Source of the DNA: Flavobacteriaceae bacterium
GTDB taxonomy: Bacteria; Bacteroidota; Bacteroidia; Flavobacteriales; Flavobacteriaceae
Assembly (NCBI GenBank): GCA_002711185.1
Contig: PAHL01000061.1
Coordinates: 1-6,349 of the forward strand
Direction of reading: 5' to 3'
DNA length: 6,349 nt
The notes under the pieces were generated by a model. The model made no database searches. It was not told the DNA's origin and saw only the letters and a program-made list of their open reading frames with translations. The position numbers and the translations under genes were made by a program. Positions 1 to 5,942 of this stretch are shown here, piece after piece; position 1 is the first letter of the stretch; each line of letters opens with the position of its first letter.

Positions 1-97
1 TATATTCTTCATCTTGGTAATCTAATCCATCCTCGGAATATTTATTACATATTTCAAGTGTCCTAATATCAGTACAATAAACCCACAATTTTTTCAT
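1..97 (-). CDS. Partial hypothetical protein, N-terminal 32 codons
   Basis: An open frame on the minus strand starts with ATG at 97-95 and stays open to the left edge, so only the first 32 residues are visible. It begins MKKLWVYCTDIRTLEICNKY and becomes acidic (SEDG, then DEE near the edge). The ATG AAA AAA beginning and the divergent AT-rich spacer behind it fit a real start. I do not recognise the family. It has two cysteines and no signal peptide or membrane segment in the visible part. It is divergent from the gene beginning near 218/235. Whether it is a real gene depends on the sequence outside the window. Confidence 0.5.
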   Translation of the reverse strand, partial: MKKLWVYCTDIRTLEICNKYSEDGLDYQDEEY

Positions 98-124
98 AAT
101 TCAATATTTTATAATTCTAATTTA

Positions 125-143
125 CAAAATTATAACAAAGTTA
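125..143 (-). promoter_or_regulatory. Candidate Bacteroidota promoter -7 motifs for the leftward gene
   Basis: Read on the minus strand, two overlapping-region matches to the Bacteroidota -7 consensus TAnnTTTG are present: TAACTTTG (143-136) and TAATTTTG (132-125). They lie 28-46 bases before the ATG at 97, a sensible distance for a short leader. No TTG at the expected -33 position was found for either one. In DNA this AT-rich, chance matches are likely, so this is tentative. Confidence 0.22.
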
Positions 144-234
144 AAAAAGTATAAAAAAGAGTAAAAGTTTTATAATACTCAAACAATTTTTATATTTATT
201 TAAACAAATAAAATAATATGGAATTAAAGATAAA

Positions 235-483
235 GTGTATAGAAAATTGGAAAAAACCACCGAATTACTCAACGAATTTGAATATTTAGATAATAAAATT
301 GAATTGAACTACAACTATGATAATGATGAGTGTTTTGTGAAAGTCAATGATCAAGAACACATATCTGGTGAAAATGAAACTTTAGATAAACTTGTAGATG
401 GTTTATCAAATAGTATGGTTGGACTAGAGTGGGAAGATTGTGAAGTTGGAGAAGAAATTACAGTTAATCCTGATCACATGTAA
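235..483 (+). CDS. Small acidic hypothetical protein (start uncertain)
   Basis: This frame encodes 82 residues from a GTG at 235 to TAA at 481-483. The product is acidic, with many Asp/Glu and Asn residues, two cysteines (in NDECF and EDCEV) and no signal peptide or membrane segment, so it is probably cytoplasmic. The family is not recognised. The start is doubtful. The frame opens after TAA at 214-216 and has no ATG before 235. An ATG at 218 in the neighbouring frame gives a natural-looking beginning, MELKIKCIENWKK, and would join this frame if the A6 run at 251-256 held one more A. The gene may therefore be longer at the 5' end, with a frameshift or sequence error, or may really begin at the GTG. 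It stands alone between a divergent gene and a transposase relic on the opposite strand. Confidence 0.55.
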   Translation: MYRKLEKTTELLNEFEYLDNKIELNYNYDNDECFVKVNDQEHISGENETLDKLVDGLSNSMVGLEWEDCEVGEEITVNPDHM

Positions 484-501
484 AATCGTATAATACAGAT
501 T

Positions 502-618
502 TTAACTCCAAAGTTTTTTCATTTCAAATTCTATTGGAGACATTCCCTCACTTTTAGACAAGTTTCGTATAGTATTTTGCGGAACAGTTAAAAAAATATT
601 ATCAAAATAGCAGTATTT
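502..618 (-). pseudogene. Remnant of IS3-type transposase C-terminus
   Basis: On the minus strand, a 38-codon open stretch ends at TAA (504-502). It lies between two stops, the upstream one at 621-619, and has no plausible start. Its last part reads NTIRNLSKSEGMSPIEFE, then MKKLWS. IS3-family OrfB transposases (rve integrase fold) end with a motif of the form YNxxRxHSxLGxxSPxEFE. The spacing of N, R, S, S-P and E-F-E matches exactly here. The usual His before Ser is Leu, and the Gly falls one position off. The upstream D,D,E catalytic region is absent. I read it as the decayed 3' end of an insertion sequence. Chance resemblance over about 18 residues is possible, and no terminal inverted repeat was identified. 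Confidence 0.42.
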
Positions 619-668
619 TTAGGAAAATTAAGCTGCTGTAATTCAACTATTAATTAAAATTTAAACCT

Positions 669-3600
669 GTGAACAAATTTTCAATATTTTGCGTTTCAAA
701 ATTCATTTTACTTTTTTTTATTTCTGTCTTTTCCTTTAGCTTTTCTTCTGCACAAGGCTTTGAAGGTTACTATCAAAATCCTAACATTCATAACAATACT
801 ATTGTATTTGTTGCTGAAGGAGATCTTTGGACTGTTCCTCTTAATGGAGGTTTAGCACAAAGGCTTACTTCGCACATAGAGGAAGAAAATTTCCCTTCAA
901 TCTCTCCTGATGGAAAAATCATTGCCTTTTCTGCTAGCTATGAAGGGCCTATGGAAGTTTACACAATGCCTATTGAAGGAGGGCTACCAACACGATGGAC
1001 CTATGAACGTGATGCCTCTATCACCAATTCTTGGACACCTGATGGTAAAGTAATTTACAACACCAGAGCTTATTCTAAAGTCCCTGATAATCAAATTGTA
1101 ACAATAGACTTGCTCACTAAGAAGAAGACAAAAATTCCGCTTGCCCAAGCAAGTGAAGCAGCATACGACGTTAGTGGAAAAACAGTCTACTTTGTCAGAC
1201 CCGCTTATCACAGAAATGTGACTAAAAGATATAAAGGTGGTACCGCTAGACAAATTTGGAAATTCACATATGGAGCAAACGAAGCTATTAAGTTGACAAA
1301 AGATCACCTTGGTGGGAGTCATCATCCCATGTGGTTTTCCGGAAGAATCTATTTTATCACAGATAGAGATGGTATGATGAATATTTGGTCCATGAATGAA
1401 TCTGGTGAAGATCTTAAGCAGCATACGAATCATAAAGAATTTGATGTCCGCTCTGCAAGTATTTCCAATGGGAATATTGTTTATCAAGTTGCTGCAGATT
1501 TATGGCATCATAACATAACTTCCAATGAGAGTAAAAAAATAAATATAAAGTTGGTATCTGATCTTGACCAACTTCGAGAGAATTGGGATGACAACCCTTC
1601 ACAATATATAACCTCTGTTCATACTGATTCTAAGGGAGAAAAGATTGTCATAACAGCAAGAGGCAGAGTTTTTGTTGCTCCTGTCAAATCTGGTCGATTT
1701 GTATCCTTTACGGACAAGAAAAATGTACGATATAGAGATGCGGTGTTTTCTCATGACGGGGAAAAGATCTATGCGCTCTCCGATGAATCTGGAGAATTTG
1801 AATTCGTAAGTTTGCCATCAAATGGGCAGGGATCACAAAAGAAAATCACTAGTAATGGTGACCTTCTTAGGTATGGTGGCGTGCCTTCTTCTGATGGAAA
1901 ATGGATAGCTTATGATGATCTAGAAAGTAATATGTATGTGCTCAATATTGCGAGTGGAGTTAGTAAAAAGATTTCGACTAATCAAGAAGGTATTCTTGAT
2001 TTTAGATGGTCTCCTGACAATAAGTGGTTGGCATTTGTGCAAACAGCTTTCAATACAATGACACAAATCAAGATTTATAATGTGGAGATTGGTGCTTCCT
2101 TTGATCTAACTACAGATAGAGCCAATAGTTTCAATCCAAGATGGAGTCCTGATGGCAAGTTCATTTACTTTCTTTCAGATAGAAATTTTAAATCTTTGGT
2201 TGGCAGCCCCTGGGGTACCCGTCAGCCTGAACCTTACTTTGATGTTAGTGAAAAAATATATCATGTAGCATTGAAAAAAGGAACACGCTCTCCATTCAGA
2301 GAAAACGATGAACTTGAAGTTGAAGACAATAGAGAAGACACTACACCAAAAAAGGGGAAGAAGAAAAACAAGAGTAAAGTAAAGGAAGATTCACTGATAG
2401 TTAACATAGATCACGTTGGAATAGAGAAAAGAATCATAGAAGTTCCAGTTAAACCAGGTAACTATAATGGACTTGAGGTAAGTGAAAAAGCAATCTATCT
2501 GATGTCAAGTGAAACAGGTGTAAATGCCAAAAGACATTTATCTTTTTTGAAAATTGACAATAAAGATGTAGACCTCAAAACATTGGTAAGTGATGCAAAT
2601 TCATTTGAACTTTCTGGAAATCGGGAAAAAATTTTGGTAAGAAAAGGGAGAAGTTATCATATGATTGATGCAGCAACATCAAAAGTAAGTGATGTTTCAA
2701 AAAATAAAATAAATTTGAGTGGTTGGAAGTTCCCAATTACACCTCGAGAAGATTGGAAACAGATCTTTACAGATGCATGGCGTATGGAGCGAGATTATTT
2801 TTATGACAAAAACATGCACGGCGTCGATTGGGAAGCAATGTACACCAAATATTTTCCACTAGTTGATCGAGTCACAACACGTAATGAACTTTCTGATCTT
2901 ATTGGAAGATTTGTTGGAGAGCTATCGGCTCTCCACACAAGTGTTCGAGGAGGAGATCTAAGAGAGGATGATAAAAATATTTCGGTCGCCAGTTTAGGTG
3001 CTGTTTTTAGCAGAGATGAAAAAAATAAAGGTTTTAAAATCGACTATATTTATAAAGTTGATCCAGACTATCCGAATGAAAAATCACCATTGGATGATCC
3101 TTATCTAGATGTGCGTGTTGGAGATATAATTACAAAAGTGAATGGAAAAGACGCATTATCAGCCATTGACATGGGAGAGTTAATTCGAAATGAATCTGGA
3201 AAACAAGTAAGAATGACACTACTAAGAGGTAACTCATCTAGAGATATCATCGTTAAACCAATAGCTAGTGAATATAATCTTCGTTATCGTGATTGGGAGT
3301 ATAGCAATCGTCTTGACGTTGAAAAAAAGAGTGAAAACCAAATTGGCTATCTACACCTTAGAGCGATGGGTAGTAACGACATCAATCAGTTTTATCGTGA
3401 ATTTTATCCGGTATTCAACAAGGCAGGCTTAATTGTGGATGTGAGGTACAATTTTGGAGGAAACATTGATAGCTTTATTCTTGAAAAACTTTTGAGAAAA
3501 GCTTGGATGTATTGGAAAGCAAGATCAGGAGAACCCTACTGGAATATGCCCTATGCATTCAGAGGTCATATCGTTGTACTCGTGAATGAAAATACCTATT

Positions 3601-3965
3601 CTGATGGCGAAGCATTTACAGATGGGTTCAAAAAATTAAAGTTGGGCACCACAATAGGGACAAGAACTTGGGGTGGTGAGATATGGTTGAATAGTGGCAA
3701 CAGATTGAGTGATAATGGCCTTGCAAGAGCACCAATGATAGGGGTTTATGGTGATAATGGAAAGTGGTTGATTGAAGGACATGGGTTTGAGCCTGATATT
3801 GAAGTGGATAATCTTCCACATGCAACATTCAACGGACAAGATGCGCAACTCGACGCTGCAATCAAGTATCTTCAAAAACTTATTAAAGAAGATCCACGAG
3901 AAGTACCTGCACCTCCTGCTTATCCTGATAAATCATTTAAAAATAATAAAAAGAAGGAAAACTAG
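669..3965 (+). CDS. Exported tricorn-like protease, S41 family
   Basis: A complete 1098-residue protein with the architecture and near the length of archaeal tricorn protease (1071 residues), a serine protease that trims peptides. Residues 1-28 form a signal peptide (Lys3, Lys11, a Phe/Leu/Ile-rich core, cleavage likely after SSA before Gln29), so it should act in the periplasm or on the outer membrane side. About 30-690 form two beta-propellers with TolB-like repeats such as FPSISPDGK, FRWSPDNKW and NPRWSPDGK. A Lys-rich insert (PKKGKKKNKSK) lies at 560-570. The helical C1 domain spans about 695-757, PDZ about 776-880 (GDIITKVNG at 818) and the S41 catalytic domain about 880-1080. Likely catalytic residues are His756, Ser978 (YSDGEAF) and Glu1036 (IEGHGFEPDI), with the oxyanion region at NFGG 928-931. 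The residue before the His is Leu, where tricorn has Ser745. GTG is the start because it places the signal peptide correctly. No Shine-Dalgarno is seen. Physiological substrates are unknown. Confidence 0.96.
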   Translation: MNKFSIFCVSKFILLFFISVFSFSFSSAQGFEGYYQNPNIHNNTIVFVAEGDLWTVPLNGGLAQRLTSHIEEENFPSISPDGKIIAFSASYEGPMEVYTMPIEGGLPTRWTYERDASITNSWTPDGKVIYNTRAYSKVPDNQIVTIDLLTKKKTKIPLAQASEAAYDVSGKTVYFVRPAYHRNVTKRYKGGTARQIWKFTYGANEAIKLTKDHLGGSHHPMWFSGRIYFITDRDGMMNIWSMNESGEDLKQHTNHKEFDVRSASISNGNIVYQVAADLWHHNITSNESKKINIKLVSDLDQLRENWDDNPSQYITSVHTDSKGEKIVITARGRVFVAPVKSGRFVSFTDKKNVRYRDAVFSHDGEKIYALSDESGEFEFVSLPSNGQGSQKKITSNGDLLRYGGVPSSDGKWIAYDDLESNMYVLNIASGVSKKISTNQEGILDFRWSPDNKWLAFVQTAFNTMTQIKIYNVEIGASFDLTTDRANSFNPRWSPDGKFIYFLSDRNFKSLVGSPWGTRQPEPYFDVSEKIYHVALKKGTRSPFRENDELEVEDNREDTTPKKGKKKNKSKVKEDSLIVNIDHVGIEKRIIEVPVKPGNYNGLEVSEKAIYLMSSETGVNAKRHLSFLKIDNKDVDLKTLVSDANSFELSGNREKILVRKGRSYHMIDAATSKVSDVSKNKINLSGWKFPITPREDWKQIFTDAWRMERDYFYDKNMHGVDWEAMYTKYFPLVDRVTTRNELSDLIGRFVGELSALHTSVRGGDLREDDKNISVASLGAVFSRDEKNKGFKIDYIYKVDPDYPNEKSPLDDPYLDVRVGDIITKVNGKDALSAIDMGELIRNESGKQVRMTLLRGNSSRDIIVKPIASEYNLRYRDWEYSNRLDVEKKSENQIGYLHLRAMGSNDINQFYREFYPVFNKAGLIVDVRYNFGGNIDSFILEKLLRKAWMYWKARSGEPYWNMPYAFRGHIVVLVNENTYSDGEAFTDGFKKLKLGTTIGTRTWGGEIWLNSGNRLSDNGLARAPMIGVYGDNGKWLIEGHGFEPDIEVDNLPHATFNGQDAQLDAAIKYLQKLIKEDPREVPAPPAYPDKSFKNNKKKEN

Positions 3966-3973
3966 CGTGAAGG

Positions 3974-3993
3974 AAAAATTTGTATTAATTTTT
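3974..3993 (+). terminator. Weak AT-only hairpin after the protease gene
   Basis: AAAAATT and AATTTTT flank a six-base TGTATT loop nine bases after the protease stop. This is a perfect 7-base inverted repeat, ending in T residues, in the 65-base gap between convergent genes. The stem is only A-T pairs, so it would be weak. The placement suggests a terminator, but in this base composition it may be chance. Confidence 0.25.
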
Positions 3994-4030
3994 AAACTGT
4001 TTTGAGTCTTGATTATTTATAAAATAAAAA

Positions 4031-4444
4031 TCATCTAATCATTAATTGGTATCTATCAATCATATCAATTTTTATATTGGATAGATCAATTTTTTTCTCA
4101 TTATTCATGATTTTAAATTCATATCTATTTTTTTGACCCATTCTATAATTACAGACATCAATTACACAATAAAATATATTATCTTTTTCAATTTTACTAA
4201 TATAAAAGTTTTGAAAACTTGAATATTTTGATGTATTTTTTTCTTTTGGAATTGAATTTGTCTTTAATTCTTCCTCTGTTGAATATCTTATTCTTTGACG
4301 AGTTTTTTCTTTACCGGTTTTATTAAAATATTTTTCCTTTTCTCTATCTGAAACTGGATTCCAGGATATCTTTCCTATGAGATTAAAATTATAATCTTCG
4401 AAAAATAATGAAATCACTTTTTCAGATAATTTAAGGTAATCCAT
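4031..4444 (-). CDS. Hypothetical protein, 137 residues
   Basis: The frame runs from ATG at 4444-4442 to TGA at 4033-4031 and encodes 137 residues. The protein is polar and rich in Lys, Glu, Asn and Ile. It has no signal peptide or membrane segment, so it is probably cytoplasmic. The middle (about 35-75) is strongly charged, with the runs DREKEKYF and EKTRQRIRY, and looks partly disordered. The C-terminal half alternates hydrophobic and polar residues (NIFYCVIDVCNYRMG, then YEFKIMNN), as expected for beta strands. The two cysteines lie at CVIDVC. I recognise no family. It converges on the protease gene and diverges from the small plus-strand genes to its right. Its base composition is much more AT-rich than the protease gene. 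The length of the frame and the plausible protein composition support a real gene. Confidence 0.6.
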   Translation of the reverse strand: MDYLKLSEKVISLFFEDYNFNLIGKISWNPVSDREKEKYFNKTGKEKTRQRIRYSTEEELKTNSIPKEKNTSKYSSFQNFYISKIEKDNIFYCVIDVCNYRMGQKNRYEFKIMNNEKKIDLSNIKIDMIDRYQLMIR

Positions 4445-4553
4445 TTTTTGAAATAATTTAATTTACGTTGATTGATAGAAGTTATTGGATTTAAATAAAC
4501 ACTTATCTTATAATTTAATAAATTTATATAAAATAATCAAAAATTATTTTCTT

Positions 4554-4727
4554 TTGAAAAACTGGATCGTAAGCGTTATAAATAAATATGGGGATAGACG
4601 AACCTTTTATTCTTCAAAGAAAAAAAGAGAAGATGCAATTATTGATGTAATATCAAAAATTGAAGACAATCAGTTAATGAATGATATAGATTCAGTAAAT
4701 ACAATTCCGTTAAACATAAATATTTAA
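4554..4727 (+). CDS. Small hypothetical protein, 57 residues, TTG start
   Basis: I place the start at TTG 4554, giving a protein that begins MKNWIVSVINKYGDRRTFYS and ends at TAA (4725-4727). The frame is open from a TTG at 4485, but that extra 23-codon stretch is AT-rich Asn/Leu/Lys/Tyr sequence that looks like translated intergenic DNA, and no ATG lies in it. The protein has a likely short beta strand (WIVSVI), a basic patch (SSKKKRED) and an Ile/Asp-rich helix. It has no signal peptide or transmembrane segment. The family is not recognised. The next gene begins three bases after the stop, which suggests translational coupling and a shared role. The ATG-less start means the exact N-terminus is uncertain. 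Confidence 0.55.
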   Translation: MKNWIVSVINKYGDRRTFYSSKKKREDAIIDVISKIEDNQLMNDIDSVNTIPLNINI

Positions 4728-4730
4728 AAA

Positions 4731-4883
4731 ATGAGTTATGTTGAAACAATGATAAACTATGTGTGTGATCAATATCGTTTATTTGGTGATATAGAAGAGA
4801 CACTCGACTTTTTAGAGGATGAAATTGATTTTACTAGGAAAGAAATAAGAGAAATGATCGAAGCAGGTATTGTTGAAGATTAG
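4731..4883 (+). CDS. Small acidic hypothetical protein, 50 residues
   Basis: An ATG at 4731, preceded by an A-rich stretch, opens a 50-residue frame ending at TAG (4881-4883). It begins MSYVETMINYVCDQYRLFGD and continues with an acidic, probably helical segment (ETLDFLEDEIDF, then RKEIREMIEAG). It has one cysteine (Cys12), no signal peptide and no membrane segment. Start three bases after the preceding stop and amphipathic helix-like composition support a real coding sequence despite the short length. I do not recognise the family. It could be a partner or accessory protein of the 57-residue product before it, but this rests only on spacing. The lipoprotein gene follows after 30 bases. Confidence 0.6.
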   Translation: MSYVETMINYVCDQYRLFGDIEETLDFLEDEIDFTRKEIREMIEAGIVED

Positions 4884-4913
4884 TGAAAAATAAATGAATT
4901 AGTTTAAATTTTA

Positions 4914-5573
4914 ATGAAATTTTATCTTGTAAAATTTTTTATTATTTTATTATTTCTGAGTTGCTCAAAAGAAGAATCAATAAGTAATATTTGTCCTGAT
5001 GGTGATTGTTGGGTGAATTTATACACAGATTTTAATGAAGATTTAAACCAATATCATCATGTTACTCCAGATTGGTTTTCTGAGACCTCAGGAAGATTTA
5101 ATTTACATATTGAATCCTCCCCAACAATAGTCAGATGCCAGTATGGAGGATCACCAGTGATTAGCTCAAGTTTTGATTCGAACACCTTCTGGGAAGTTGA
5201 AACAGAACTATCTTTTTCCTTTGGCTTATATAATCCTTTTGAAAGTTTGTATACACAACAAGGAAATATTATTAAAGTAAAAGACACAACTGTTACACTT
5301 GACTTTTTTAAAGGAGAAATAATTCCTGTTGTTCAAACAACTTCAATAAATCATGATGTAAAAGATAAAATGAAATGTTATGGATGGACAAATCCTAATT
5401 CAGGTCCAACATTTAATGAGACAGGAAATTGTATCATGTATTCAAAACGAATTGTTGGACCCTTGATTAAAGAAATGATTGGAGATACAATCAGAATTTA
5501 TTCGAAAACATTTTTTGATTGTGGAGATAAATCAAAATATGTTAAAGATTCTATAAAGATCATTATAAATTAA
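4914..5573 (+). CDS. Putative cysteine-rich lipoprotein, 219 residues
   Basis: The N-terminus is a lipoprotein signal: Lys2 and Lys7, a hydrophobic core (FFIILLFL), then a lipobox-like FLSC with Cys17 as the lipidation site. SKEES follows; acidic residues just after the Cys resemble the surface-export signals known in Bacteroidota lipoproteins, although the match is loose. The mature part is about 200 residues and predicted rich in beta strands. It holds six further cysteines (27, 32, 75, 155, 173, 203), including the close pair CPDGDC, enough for up to three disulfides and consistent with an extracytoplasmic protein. I recognise no domain. The ATG at 4914 sets the signal exactly at the N-terminus, which supports the start. 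It lies 30 bases after one small gene and 25 before another, all in the same direction, so it may be cotranscribed with them. Confidence 0.82.
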   Translation: MKFYLVKFFIILLFLSCSKEESISNICPDGDCWVNLYTDFNEDLNQYHHVTPDWFSETSGRFNLHIESSPTIVRCQYGGSPVISSSFDSNTFWEVETELSFSFGLYNPFESLYTQQGNIIKVKDTTVTLDFFKGEIIPVVQTTSINHDVKDKMKCYGWTNPNSGPTFNETGNCIMYSKRIVGPLIKEMIGDTIRIYSKTFFDCGDKSKYVKDSIKIIIN

Positions 5574-5598
5574 ATATATTTAACTTTAAAGATAAAAA

Positions 5599-5784
5599 AT
5601 GAAAGTATTTGGTAAAAAGACAGTTATAATCGACTGTGAATGGGACCTTGGAGATCAACCTGAACTCCAAAAAAAATTAGAATCAATGAATGATATTGAA
5701 ATTATTGATTATTTAAACAATAATGGTAATTATGAGGAATTAGGTGATGATGAAATAAATTTTAGTGTTGATTACTGGGAGTAA
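5599..5784 (+). CDS. Small acidic hypothetical protein, 61 residues
   Basis: The frame runs from ATG at 5599, 25 bases after the lipoprotein stop, to TAA at 5782-5784. The protein starts MKVFGKKTVIIDCEWDLGDQ and is strongly acidic toward the C-terminus (YEELGDDEINF), ending in YWE. It has a short hydrophobic strand (TVIIDC), one cysteine, no signal peptide and no membrane segment, so it is probably cytoplasmic. The family is not recognised. Its direction and close spacing suggest it is the last gene of the same transcription unit. The following 158 bases hold no convincing gene. Confidence 0.6.
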   Translation: MKVFGKKTVIIDCEWDLGDQPELQKKLESMNDIEIIDYLNNNGNYEELGDDEINFSVDYWE

Positions 5785-5942
5785 CTTAAACCTCATAAAG
5801 ACGACTAATCCAACCAATAATTTTATGGAATATCGTTATATAACTTATTATGAAAAATTATATTAAAAAAAGGGTGACTAAAATTCTAGATATAATAATA
5901 TCGAAAAAATCTAAAATGATAAATTTCAACTAATTATTTATT
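5785..5942. other. AT-rich intergenic spacer before the nuclease gene
   Basis: The 158 bases between the acidic small gene and the nuclease start hold no convincing gene, hairpin terminator or repeat. A 27-codon basic frame (5850-5933) is present but judged non-coding. The nuclease promoter should lie here if the gene has its own, but no TAnnTTTG match was found on the plus strand. Confidence 0.5.

Noticed and set aside
573..579. TATTTTG as a possible promoter -7 motif for the protease
   Set aside because: It is one base short of TAnnTTTG, has no TTG at the right distance upstream, and falls inside the transposase relic.
984..1602. Minus-strand open frames of 167 and 62 codons inside the protease gene
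   Set aside because: They lie fully antisense to a well-supported conserved gene and their translations look like reverse-strand shadow, with scattered Cys, His and Ile.
3628..4005. Three open frames overlapping the protease 3' end, two minus and one plus
   Set aside because: They overlap the conserved catalytic-domain coding sequence in other frames and show no protein-like features.
4485..4553. Upstream 23-codon extension of the 57-residue gene from TTG 4485
   Set aside because: The extension has intergenic-like AT-rich composition and lies in the divergent promoter spacer; the later TTG gives a more protein-like start.
5057..5287. Minus-strand 76-codon frame inside the lipoprotein gene
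   Set aside because: The plus-strand frame has a proper lipoprotein signal and fuller length, so the antisense frame is a shadow.
5571..5582. Palindrome TAAATATATTTA after the lipoprotein gene
   Set aside because: A short A-T-only palindrome with no loop is expected by chance here and would not make a stable terminator.
5850..5933. 27-codon basic open frame before the nuclease, in the same frame
   Set aside because: It is low-complexity Lys/Ile sequence and ends in TAA before the nuclease start; the nuclease family begins at LSKSTF, so no extension is needed.
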